From Actinacidiphila sp965342175 (lineage in GTDB: Bacteria > Actinomycetota > Actinomycetes > Streptomycetales > Streptomycetaceae), in the NCBI RefSeq assembly GCF_965342175.1, contig NZ_CBDRBL010000006.1, positions 73,767-137,766 of the forward strand: a stretch of DNA of 64,000 nt, given 5' to 3'. The notes under the pieces are model-generated. The model did not search any database. It had not been told where the DNA came from and worked only from the letters and a program-made list of their open reading frames with translations. Numbering within the stretch: position 1 is the first letter of the stretch; every line of letters begins with the position of its first letter. The translations under genes and the position numbers were made by a program. Of the stretch, positions 36,498 through 44,386 are shown piece after piece.

Positions 36498-37058
36498 ATG
36501 ACCACGACGGACACCACGCCGGAGGGGCTGCGCAGCCTGCTGCTCAGCCGCATCCGGGATGTGCGCGACCACCCGAGGCCGGGCGTGATGTTCAAGGACA
36601 TCACGCCGCTGCTGGCCGACCCCGCGGCGTTCAACGCGCTGATCGACGCCCTGTCCGGGCTCTGCGCCCGGCACGGCGCCGACAAGGTCGCCGGCCTCGA
36701 GGCGCGCGGGTTCATCCTCGCCGCCCCGGCGGCCGCGCGCGCGGGGCTCGGGTTCGTGCCCGTGCGCAAGGCGGGCAAGCTGCCCGGTGAGACGCTGGGC
36801 CAGACCTACGAGCTCGAGTACGGCACGGCCGAGATCGAGGTCCACCGCGACGCGTTCTCGGCCGGCGACCGGGTCCTGGTCATCGACGACGTGCTCGCCA
36901 CCGGCGGCACCGTCGAGGCGTCCCTGGAGCTGATCCGCCGCACCGGCGCCGAGGTCGCGGGCGTCGCGGTCCTCCTGGAACTGGGCTTCCTCGGCGGGCG
37001 CGCCCGTCTGGTCCCCTCCCTCGCCGGCGCCCCCCTGGAGGCGCTGGTCGCCGTCTGA
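36498..37058 (+). CDS. apt: Adenine phosphoribosyltransferase
   Basis: A 186-aa purine-salvage enzyme converting adenine and PRPP to AMP. It has FKDITPLLADP, the adenine-side GLEARGFILA, the hood region KAGKLPGET and the PRPP-binding motif VLVIDDVLATGGT. Its position just upstream of relA is common in bacteria and links purine nucleotide supply with (p)ppGpp metabolism. Confidence 0.97.
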   Translation: MTTTDTTPEGLRSLLLSRIRDVRDHPRPGVMFKDITPLLADPAAFNALIDALSGLCARHGADKVAGLEARGFILAAPAAARAGLGFVPVRKAGKLPGETLGQTYELEYGTAEIEVHRDAFSAGDRVLVIDDVLATGGTVEASLELIRRTGAEVAGVAVLLELGFLGGRARLVPSLAGAPLEALVAV

Positions 37059-37068
37059 GCCCCTGGCT

Positions 37069-37121
37069 CGCCCGAGGCGGGTTCCCGGCCGCGCAAGCGG
37101 TGCGGGAGCCCGCCTCGGGCG
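37069..37121 (+). terminator. Terminator between apt and relA
   Basis: A perfect 13-bp outer stem (37069-37081 and 37109-37121), extended inward by a further six pairs including a wobble, directly follows apt. It indicates that relA is transcribed separately. Confidence 0.87.
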
Positions 37122-37232
37122 TTGTGGGGGGCCATGGGGCGGACGGGACGCGGTTCACCCGTTCAGATCGCTACCATGGTGACTCGGAACCTCCCTCCTC
37201 GCCCGTCTCCGGCCGGGAGGGGACCAGAAGGA

Positions 37233-39728
37233 GTGCCCTTGCAAGAAGAGGCCAGGCAGGCGCAGCCGATGACCGCCGCAGAGGGGAAGCAGGCGGCTTC
37301 CCGCCCGGCGGCCCCTCCCGTCGCGTCCGCCGCACCGGCGGAGGGCAAGGCGGCCAAGCCCGCTCCCGCCGCGCCGGCGGCCCCCGCCGCCCGGCCCGTG
37401 CGCACTCCCGGCAGCGTGGCCCCGAACCGGCCCGCCACTTCCTCCAACCGCGTGCGCGCCCGCCTCGCCCGGCTCGGCGTGCAGCGCTCCAGCCCGTACA
37501 ACCCGGTCCTGGAGCCCCTGCTGCGGATAGTCCGCAGCAACGACCCCAAGGGCGACCCGTCGCAGTTGCGCCAGATCGAGCGCGCCTACCAGGTGGCCGA
37601 GCGGTGGCACCGGGGCCAGAAGCGCAAGAGCGGCGATCCGTACATCACGCACCCGCTGGCGGTCACGACGATCCTGGCCGAGCTGGGCATGGACCCGGCG
37701 ACTCTGATGGCCGGGCTGCTGCACGACACCGTCGAGGACACCGAGTACGGCCTCGACGCGCTGCGCCGCGACTTCGGCGACTCCGTCGCCCTGCTGGTGG
37801 ACGGCGTCACCAAGCTGGACAAGGTGAAGTTCGGCGAGGCCGCGCAGGCCGAGACGGTGCGCAAGATGGTCGTCGCCATGGCGAAGGACCCGCGCGTGCT
37901 GGTCATCAAGCTCGCCGACCGCCTGCACAACATGCGTACCATGCGCTACCTCAAGCGGGAGAAGCAGGAGAAGAAGGCCCGCGAGACGCTGGAGATCTAC
38001 GCCCCGCTGGCGCACCGGCTGGGCATGAACACCATCAAGTGGGAGCTGGAGGACCTCGCCTTCGCGATCCTCTACCCCAAGATGTACGACGAGATCGTCC
38101 GGCTCGTCGCCGAGCGCGCCCCCAAGCGGGACGAGTACCTGGCGGTCGTCACCGACCAGGTGCAGCAGGATCTGCGCGCCGCCCGCATCAAGGCGACCGT
38201 CACCGGCCGCCCCAAGCACTACTACAGCGTCTACCAGAAGATGATCGTGCGGGGCCGGGACTTCGCCGAGATCTACGACCTGGTCGGCATCCGCGTCCTC
38301 GTCGACACCGTCCGCGACTGCTACGCGGCGCTGGGCACCATCCACGCGCGGTGGAACCCGGTGCCGGGGCGGTTCAAGGACTACATCGCGATGCCCAAGT
38401 TCAACATGTACCAGTCGTTGCACACGACGGTCATCGGGCCCAGCGGCAAGCCGGTCGAGATCCAGATCCGCACCTTCGACATGCACCGCCGTGCCGAGTA
38501 CGGCATCGCGGCGCACTGGAAGTACAAGCAGGAGGCCGTCGCCGGCGCCTCCAAGGTGCGCACCGACAGCCCCAAGTCCGCCAAGAAGGACGACGCCGTC
38601 AACGACATGGCGTGGCTGCGGCAACTGCTCGACTGGCAGAAGGAGACGGAGGACCCGGGCGAGTTCCTGGAGTCGCTCCGCTTCGACCTGTCCCGCAACG
38701 AGGTCTTCGTCTTCACCCCCAAGGGTGATGTCATCGCGCTGCCCGCCGGGGCGACCCCGGTCGACTTCGCGTACGCCGTCCACACCGAGGTCGGCCACCG
38801 CACGATAGGGGCCCGCGTCAACGGCCGTCTGGTGCCGCTGGAGTCCACCCTCGACAACGGCGACACGGTGGAGGTCTTCACCTCCAAGGCGGCGGGCGCG
38901 GGCCCGTCCCGCGACTGGCTCGGTTTCGTCAAGTCGCCGCGCGCCCGCAACAAGATCCGCGCCTGGTTCTCCAAGGAGCGCCGCGAGGAGGCCGTCGAGC
39001 AGGGCAAGGAAGCGATCGCGCGCGCGATGCGCAAGCAGAACCTGCCGATCCAGCGGGTGCTCACCGGCGACTCGCTGGTCACCCTCGCCCACGAGATGCG
39101 CTACCCCGACATCTCCGCGCTCTACGCGGCGATCGGCGAGGGGCACATCACCGCGCAGTCCGTCGTGCACAAGCTTGTCGAGGCCCTTGGCGGCGAGGAG
39201 GGCGCGACCGAGGACATCGCCGAGGTCACGACCCCGTCGCGGAGCCGCACCAGGCGGCGTGCGGCCGCCGACCCGGGTGTCATCGTCAAGGGCGAGAAGG
39301 ACGTGTGGGTCAAGCTGTCCCGGTGCTGCACCCCGGTGCCGGGCGACCCGATCATCGGCTTCGTCACCCGCGGCAACGGGGTCTCCGTGCACCGGGCCGA
39401 CTGTGTGAACGTCGAGTCGCTCTCGCAGCAGCCGGAGCGCATCATCGACGTCGAGTGGGCGCCGACCCAGTCCTCCGTCTTCCTGGTCGCCATCCAGGTG
39501 GAGGCGCTGGACCGGTCCCGCCTGCTGTCCGATGTCACCCGCGTCCTGTCGGACCAGCACGTCAACATCCTGTCCGCCGCCGTGCAGACCTCCCGCGACC
39601 GGGTGGCCACCTCGCGCTTCACCTTCGAGATGGGCGACCCGAAGCACCTCGGGCACGTACTGAAGGCCGTGCGCGGCGTCGAGGGCGTCTACGACGTCTA
39701 CCGGGTGACGTCCGCGCGCCAGCGCTGA
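37233..39728 (+). CDS. relA: Bifunctional (p)ppGpp synthetase/hydrolase (Rel)
   Basis: An 831-aa stringent-response enzyme. After an Ala/Pro-rich, poorly conserved N-terminal 80 residues come the HD hydrolase domain (GLLHDTVEDTEYG, KLADRLHNMRTM), the synthetase domain (RPKHYYSVYQKM, GRFKDYIAMPK, YQSLHTTV), a TGS domain (VFVFTPKGDVIALPAGATPVDFAYAVH), a zinc-finger-like region with LSRCCTPVPGDPI, and a C-terminal ACT domain. The presence of HDxxED supports hydrolase activity. The start is taken at GTG 37233, with GGGAGGGG ten bases upstream; TTG 37239 with AGAAGGAG is an alternative. Confidence 0.97.
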   Translation: MPLQEEARQAQPMTAAEGKQAASRPAAPPVASAAPAEGKAAKPAPAAPAAPAARPVRTPGSVAPNRPATSSNRVRARLARLGVQRSSPYNPVLEPLLRIVRSNDPKGDPSQLRQIERAYQVAERWHRGQKRKSGDPYITHPLAVTTILAELGMDPATLMAGLLHDTVEDTEYGLDALRRDFGDSVALLVDGVTKLDKVKFGEAAQAETVRKMVVAMAKDPRVLVIKLADRLHNMRTMRYLKREKQEKKARETLEIYAPLAHRLGMNTIKWELEDLAFAILYPKMYDEIVRLVAERAPKRDEYLAVVTDQVQQDLRAARIKATVTGRPKHYYSVYQKMIVRGRDFAEIYDLVGIRVLVDTVRDCYAALGTIHARWNPVPGRFKDYIAMPKFNMYQSLHTTVIGPSGKPVEIQIRTFDMHRRAEYGIAAHWKYKQEAVAGASKVRTDSPKSAKKDDAVNDMAWLRQLLDWQKETEDPGEFLESLRFDLSRNEVFVFTPKGDVIALPAGATPVDFAYAVHTEVGHRTIGARVNGRLVPLESTLDNGDTVEVFTSKAAGAGPSRDWLGFVKSPRARNKIRAWFSKERREEAVEQGKEAIARAMRKQNLPIQRVLTGDSLVTLAHEMRYPDISALYAAIGEGHITAQSVVHKLVEALGGEEGATEDIAEVTTPSRSRTRRRAAADPGVIVKGEKDVWVKLSRCCTPVPGDPIIGFVTRGNGVSVHRADCVNVESLSQQPERIIDVEWAPTQSSVFLVAIQVEALDRSRLLSDVTRVLSDQHVNILSAAVQTSRDRVATSRFTFEMGDPKHLGHVLKAVRGVEGVYDVYRVTSARQR

Positions 39729-39748
39729 CGCCACGCCCCCCGCGGACC

Positions 39749-39789
39749 CGGCGAAGGGCCCGTACGCCTCGCGTACGGGCCCTTCGCCG
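39749..39789. terminator. Strong bidirectional terminator after relA
   Basis: A perfect 19-bp stem (39749-39767 and 39771-39789) with a 3-base loop lies 20 bases after relA and faces the convergent DUF349 gene. Confidence 0.92.
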
Positions 39790-39842
39790 TCGTTCCCGTG
39801 CCGGCCGGGGCGCGGACGGCCCCGGCCGGCAGCAGCCCGGTC

Positions 39843-41072
39843 TCAGCCGCCGAACTCGTCCAGGGACTTGAGCGCCTGGTCGAGCAGCGCCTGCCGCCCG
39901 TCGAGCTCCCGCTGGAGCTTGTCGGCCCTGGCGGTGTTGCCTGCCGCCCGCGCCGCCTCGATCTGCTCACGCAGCTTGTCGACGGCCGCCTGGAGCTGGC
40001 CCGTCAGGCCCGCGGCACGCGCCCGCGCCTCGGGGTTGGTGCGGCGCCACTCGGACTCCTCGGCCTCCTGGAGCGCGCGCTCCACCGCGTGCATGCGGCC
40101 CTCGATGCGGGGGCGGGCGTCGCGCGGCACATGGCCGATCGCCTCCCAGCGCTCGTTGATGCCGCGGAACGCGGCCCGCGCCGCCTTCAGGTCGGTGACC
40201 GGGAGCAGCTTCTCGGCCTCGATGACCAGCTCCTCCTTCAGCGCGAGGTTCTCGCGCTGCTCGGTGTCGCGCTCGGCGAACAGCGCGGAGCGGGCCGCGA
40301 AGAAGACGTCCTGGGCGCCGCGGAAGCGGTTCCACAGGTCGTCCTCCACCTCGCGCTGCGCGCGGCCGGCGGCCTTCCAGTCGGCCATCAGCTCGCGGTA
40401 GCGCGCCGCGGTCGGGCCCCAGTCGGTGGAGCCGGACAGCGCCTGCGCCTCCTCCACCAGCTTCTCCTTGCGCCGCCGGGCGTCCTCGCGCTGTGCGTCG
40501 AGCGCCGCGAAGTGGGCCTTGCGCCGCTTGGAGAAGACCGAACGGGCGTGGCTGAAGCGGTGCCACAGCTCGTCGTCGGTCTTGCGGTCCAGTCGCGGCA
40601 GGCCCTTCCAGGTGTCGACCAGGGCGCGCAGCCGCTCGCCGGCGGCCCGCCACTGCTCGCTCTGGGCCAGCTGCTCGGCCTCGGCGACCAGTTCCTCCTT
40701 GGCCGTCTTCGCCTCCTCGGAGGCCTTCGCCTTGGCGGCCTTGCGCTCCTCGCGGCGCGCGTCGACCTGCTCGGTCAGCGCGTCCAGCCGCTTGGCGAGC
40801 GCGTCCAGGTCGCCCACGGCGTGCCCCTCGATCACCGCGGCGCGCAGGTGCTCGATGGCGGTCAACGCGTCCTTGGGGGCCAGGTCGGTGGTCTTCACCC
40901 GGCGTTCGAGGAGGCCGATCTCGACGACGAGGCCCTCGTATTTCCGCTCGAAGTAGGCCAGCGCCTCCTCAGGGGAGCCCGCCTGCCACGAGCCGACTTC
41001 GCGCTCGCCATCGGCCGTACGCACGTACACGGTCCCCGTCTCGTCGACGCGGCCCCACGGGTCGCTGCTCAC
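39843..41072 (-). CDS. DUF349-repeat protein
   Basis: A 409-aa, highly charged helical protein with three or four repeats of the DUF349 type, each with a W...F/W-R-x-A/G pattern (for example WRAAGERLRALVDTWKGLPR, LWHRFSHARSVFSKRR, LWNRFRGAQDVFFAARS). A coiled-coil C-terminus (AARAAGNTARADKLQRELDGR) follows. No enzymatic motif is visible. Members are widespread in actinobacteria without a clear role. GTG 41072 is preceded by GGAGGC. Confidence 0.88.
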   Translation of the reverse strand: MSSDPWGRVDETGTVYVRTADGEREVGSWQAGSPEEALAYFERKYEGLVVEIGLLERRVKTTDLAPKDALTAIEHLRAAVIEGHAVGDLDALAKRLDALTEQVDARREERKAAKAKASEEAKTAKEELVAEAEQLAQSEQWRAAGERLRALVDTWKGLPRLDRKTDDELWHRFSHARSVFSKRRKAHFAALDAQREDARRRKEKLVEEAQALSGSTDWGPTAARYRELMADWKAAGRAQREVEDDLWNRFRGAQDVFFAARSALFAERDTEQRENLALKEELVIEAEKLLPVTDLKAARAAFRGINERWEAIGHVPRDARPRIEGRMHAVERALQEAEESEWRRTNPEARARAAGLTGQLQAAVDKLREQIEAARAAGNTARADKLQRELDGRQALLDQALKSLDEFGG

Positions 41073-41250
41073 AGCGCCTCCTCCACGTGATACCCGGCCG
41101 GTTCGCGGCTCGCGGGCATCGTCCACAGTTCCATTCGGCCGGGCCGTGCCCGAACCGGTCCGACGGTCTGCCTACTTCCATGGTGCAGCCGTCGGAGCAG
41201 GCACCCTACACAACGCCAACATAGGCGACCGGTGCCCTGCCTGTCCGCAT

Positions 41251-41283
41251 CCCGCACCCGCCGAATCGACCCGCGGGTGCGGG
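41251..41283 (-). terminator. Terminator after the cyclophilin gene
   Basis: An 11-bp perfect stem (41251-41261 and 41273-41283, 11-base loop) lies directly beyond the stop of the minus-strand cyclophilin gene. Confidence 0.78.
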
Positions 41284-41292
41284 ACGCGGCGG

Positions 41293-42138
41293 TCAGGCCT
41301 TCCCGACCGTCGCCTTGTTGATCACCACGGTGGCGTTCGGGGCGCCGTCGCCGCCACCGGTCGCCTCGCCCGCGGCGGCGATCTTGTCCAGCACCTTCAT
41401 GCCGGCCGCGCTGATCGTGCCGAACGGGGTGTAGCTCGGCGGCAGCGGGCTGTCCTTGTAGACCAGGAAGAACTGGCTGCCGCCGGTGTGCGGCTGGCCG
41501 GTGTTGGCCATGGCCACGGTGCCGGCCGGGTACGTGCCCCCGGCGATCTCCTTGGCCTTCAGGTTCTCGTCCGGGATGGTGTAGCCGGGGCCGCCGGTGC
41601 CCTGGCCCGTCGGGTCGCCGCACTGCAGCACGTAGATGCCGCTGGTGGTGAGCCGGTGGCACTTGGTGTGGTCGAAGAAGCCCTTGCCGGCCAGGAAGAC
41701 GAAGGAGTTCACCGTGTGCGGGGCGTCCTTCGCGTCGAGGTCCAGCGCGATGTCGCCGCAGGTCGTCTGCAGCGAAAGGGTGTACTTCGCCGCGGTGTCG
41801 ACGGTGAGCTCGGGCTCCTTCTTCCACTGCTCCGTGCCGGCGCTGCCCGCGGCAGCCTCGGCGCAGGGGTCGGGCGCCTTGCTCGGCTGTGCGGCCGAGA
41901 CGGAGGCGGAGGCGGAGGGCAGAGCGCCCGCCGCGGCGGCGCTGTCGGTCTTCTCGGCGTCCGTGCTGAACGCGCCGCCGGCCCAGGCCGCGGCGCCGGC
42001 CGCCAGCACCACCGCGAGGACGGTGGCGATCACCGCGTTGCGCCGCACGGTCTTGCGGTGGGCCTGCGCACGGCGCTCCTGCTGCCGCTCGAACTTATCC
42101 CGGGCGAGCTGCCGCCGCCGCTGTTCCTTGGTGACCAC
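41293..42138 (-). CDS. Membrane-anchored cyclophilin-type peptidyl-prolyl isomerase
   Basis: A 281-aa protein. The cytoplasmic N-terminus is strongly basic (KEQRRRQLARDKFERQQERR). One membrane helix follows (AVIATVLAVVLAAGAAAWAGG), then a Ser/Ala-rich linker, and finally a cyclophilin domain from about residue 115 with SFVFLAGKGFFDHTKCHRLT, GTVAMANTGQPHTGGSQFFLVY and YTPFGTI. It probably assists folding of secreted proteins on the outside of the membrane. GTG 42138 has GGGAG eight bases upstream. Confidence 0.93.
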   Translation of the reverse strand: MVTKEQRRRQLARDKFERQQERRAQAHRKTVRRNAVIATVLAVVLAAGAAAWAGGAFSTDAEKTDSAAAAGALPSASASVSAAQPSKAPDPCAEAAAGSAGTEQWKKEPELTVDTAAKYTLSLQTTCGDIALDLDAKDAPHTVNSFVFLAGKGFFDHTKCHRLTTSGIYVLQCGDPTGQGTGGPGYTIPDENLKAKEIAGGTYPAGTVAMANTGQPHTGGSQFFLVYKDSPLPPSYTPFGTISAAGMKVLDKIAAAGEATGGGDGAPNATVVINKATVGKA

Positions 42139-42327
42139 TGAGCCGTCTCCCGATGACTTCTGTTCGTCGCGTCCGAATGTGAGTGCGCCGCCGATCTTCG
42201 CGCCTGGCGCACCCCTCAGTCCAGCGACGTTACTGGTTCGCGATGGCCGTCTTCGCGCCGGTAGGCTCGTGGGGCCGCCACTGTGCGGTACGACCTGCCG
42301 CGAACGACAGCCGACAGAAGGACGAAC

Positions 42328-43044
42328 GTGCTCATTGCCGGGTTCCCCGCAGGGGCCTGGGGCACCAACTGCTACGTGGTCGCCCCCGCCGCCGGTGAGG
42401 AGTGCGTGATCATCGACCCGGGCCACGAAGCGGCCCCGGGCATCGAGGACACGCTCGCCAAACACCGTCTCAAGCCGGTCGCCGTCATCCTCACCCACGG
42501 CCATCTCGACCACACGGCCTCGGTCGTCCCGGTCTGCGGGGCCCACGGGGTCCCCGCCTGGATCCACCCCCGGGACCGCTACATGCTCAACGACCCGGAG
42601 AAGGCCCTCGGCCGCTCGGTCGGCGCGCAGTTGCTCGGCGGGCTGACCATCGGCGAGCCCGACGACCTCAGGGAGCTCACCGACGGCGGCACACTGGCGC
42701 TCGCCGGTCTCGAGCTGTCCGTGGCGCACGCGCCCGGCCATACCGAGGGGTCGGTGACGTTCAGGCTCCCGCAGACGCCCGAGATCCCCTCGGTGTTCTT
42801 CTCGGGGGACCTGCTGTTCGCCGGCTCCGTAGGCCGCACCGATCTGCCCGGCGGTTCCATGGACGAGCTGTACGCGTCGCTGGCCCGTGTGTGCCTGCCG
42901 CTCGACGACTCGACCGTGGTGCTGTCCGGCCACGGACCCCAGACGACCATCGGCCGTGAGCGCGCCACCAACCCTTACCTGGCGGAGGTGGCCCGCGGCC
43001 TCGGAGGGGACGGGCACCCGTCCGCTCCGCGACGAGGAATGTGA
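42328..43044 (+). CDS. Metallo-beta-lactamase-fold hydrolase (glyoxalase II-like)
   Basis: A 238-aa protein with the metal-binding HxHxDH motif in LTHGHLDHTASV, further ligand positions at H in VAHAPGHTEGS, D in FFSGDLLFAGSVGRTDLPGG, and H in VVLSGHGPQTTIG. This layout is that of hydroxyacylglutathione-hydrolase-like enzymes; Streptomyces lacks glutathione, so another thioester or mycothiol adduct is the likelier substrate. GTG 42328 follows AGAAGGA. It lies just upstream of hisS and the two are probably co-transcribed. Confidence 0.92.
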   Translation: MLIAGFPAGAWGTNCYVVAPAAGEECVIIDPGHEAAPGIEDTLAKHRLKPVAVILTHGHLDHTASVVPVCGAHGVPAWIHPRDRYMLNDPEKALGRSVGAQLLGGLTIGEPDDLRELTDGGTLALAGLELSVAHAPGHTEGSVTFRLPQTPEIPSVFFSGDLLFAGSVGRTDLPGGSMDELYASLARVCLPLDDSTVVLSGHGPQTTIGRERATNPYLAEVARGLGGDGHPSAPRRGM

Positions 43045-43058
43045 CGAGAGACCTCACC

Positions 43059-44321
43059 GTGAGCACCTTCAAGGCCCCCAAGGGCACCTATGACCTCCTG
43101 CCGCCCGATTCCGCCGCGTTCCTGGCGGTGCGCGAGGCGCTCGCCGCGCCGCTGCGGCGGGCCGGCTACGGCTATGTCGAGACCCCCGGTTTCGAGCAGG
43201 TCGAACTCTTCTCCCGCGGCGTCGGCGAGTCCACCGACATCGTGACCAAGGAGATGTACACCCTCACCACCAAGGGCGGCGACGAACTGGCGCTGCGCCC
43301 GGAGGGCACCGCCTCCGTGCTGCGCGCCGCGCTGGAGGCCAATCTCCACAAGGCCGGCAACCTGCCGGTCAAGCTCTGGTACTCCGGGTCGTACTACCGC
43401 TACGAACGCCCGCAGGCCGGACGGTACCGCCACTTCTCCCAGGTCGGCGCGGAGGCGATCGGCGCCGAGGACCCGGCGCTCGACGCCGAGCTGATCATCC
43501 TCGCCGTGGACGCCTACCGCTCCCTGGGGTTGCGGAACTTCAGGCTGCTGCTCAACTCGCTGGGCGACCGCGAGTGCCGTCCGGTCTACCGGGCCGCCCT
43601 CCAGGACTTCCTGCGCGGACTCGACCTCGACGAGGACACCCGCCGGCGGATCGAGATCAACCCGCTGCGGGTCCTGGACGACAAGCGGGAGAGTGTGCAG
43701 AAGCAGCTCGTCGGGGCGCCCCTGATGCGCGACCACCTGTGCGAGGCGTGCAAGGCCTACCACGAGCAGGTGCGCGAGCTGCTGACGGCGGCGGGCGTGG
43801 AGTTCGAGGACGACCCGAAGCTGGTGCGCGGCCTGGACTACTACACGCGCACCACCTTCGAGTTCGTCCACGGCGGCCTCGGCTCGCAGTCCGCGGTCGG
43901 CGGCGGCGGCCGCTACGACGGCCTGTCGGAGATGATCGGCGGCCCCGCGCTTCCGTCGGTGGGCTGGGCGCTGGGTGTGGACCGCACGGTGCTCGCCCTC
44001 AAGGCCGAGGGCATCGAGCTCGAACTGCCCGCGCCCACCCAGGTGTTCGCGGTTCCGATGGGCGAGGAGGCGCGCCGCGTGCTGTTCGGCGTGGTCACCG
44101 AGCTGCGCCGGTCGGGCGTCGCCACGGACTTCGCCTTCGGCGGCAAGGGCCTGAAGAACGCGATGAAGTCCGCCAACCGCTCGGGCGCGCGCTTCGCGAT
44201 CGTCGCCGGCGAACGCGACCTCGCCGAGGGCGTCGTCCAGCTCAAGGACCTGGTCAGCGGCGAGCAGGACGCCGTCCCGCTCAGCGGCGTCGTGGCGGCC
44301 GTACGCGAGCGGCTCGCCTGA
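43059..44321 (+). CDS. hisS: Histidyl-tRNA synthetase
   Basis: A 420-aa class II synthetase. Motif 1 is near VETPGFEQVELFSRGVGESTD, motif 2 is YRYERPQAGRYRHFSQ, the histidine-specific LVRGLDYYTRTTFEF is present, motif 3 is around LPSVGWALGVDR, and the C-terminal anticodon domain contains VFAVPMGEEARRVLF. GTG 43059 gives the usual N-terminus STFKAPKGTYD; GTG 43041, which overlaps the upstream stop, is an alternative. Confidence 0.97.
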   Translation: MSTFKAPKGTYDLLPPDSAAFLAVREALAAPLRRAGYGYVETPGFEQVELFSRGVGESTDIVTKEMYTLTTKGGDELALRPEGTASVLRAALEANLHKAGNLPVKLWYSGSYYRYERPQAGRYRHFSQVGAEAIGAEDPALDAELIILAVDAYRSLGLRNFRLLLNSLGDRECRPVYRAALQDFLRGLDLDEDTRRRIEINPLRVLDDKRESVQKQLVGAPLMRDHLCEACKAYHEQVRELLTAAGVEFEDDPKLVRGLDYYTRTTFEFVHGGLGSQSAVGGGGRYDGLSEMIGGPALPSVGWALGVDRTVLALKAEGIELELPAPTQVFAVPMGEEARRVLFGVVTELRRSGVATDFAFGGKGLKNAMKSANRSGARFAIVAGERDLAEGVVQLKDLVSGEQDAVPLSGVVAAVRERLA

Positions 44322-44348
44322 ACCGCCCGCGCTCACGCGGCGTCGAGC

Positions 44349-44386
44349 GGCCGCCCCGAGATGACCACCGGTCAGTCGGGGCGGCC
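44349..44386. terminator. Bidirectional terminator between hisS and the c-di-GMP gene
   Basis: An 11-bp perfect stem (44349-44359 and 44376-44386) with a 16-base loop. The distal arm is inside the last codons of the convergent GGDEF-EAL gene. Confidence 0.75.

Noticed and set aside
37155..39734. 859-codon open frame antisense to relA
   Set aside because: It mirrors the codon structure of relA, shows no domain and has no own start signals.
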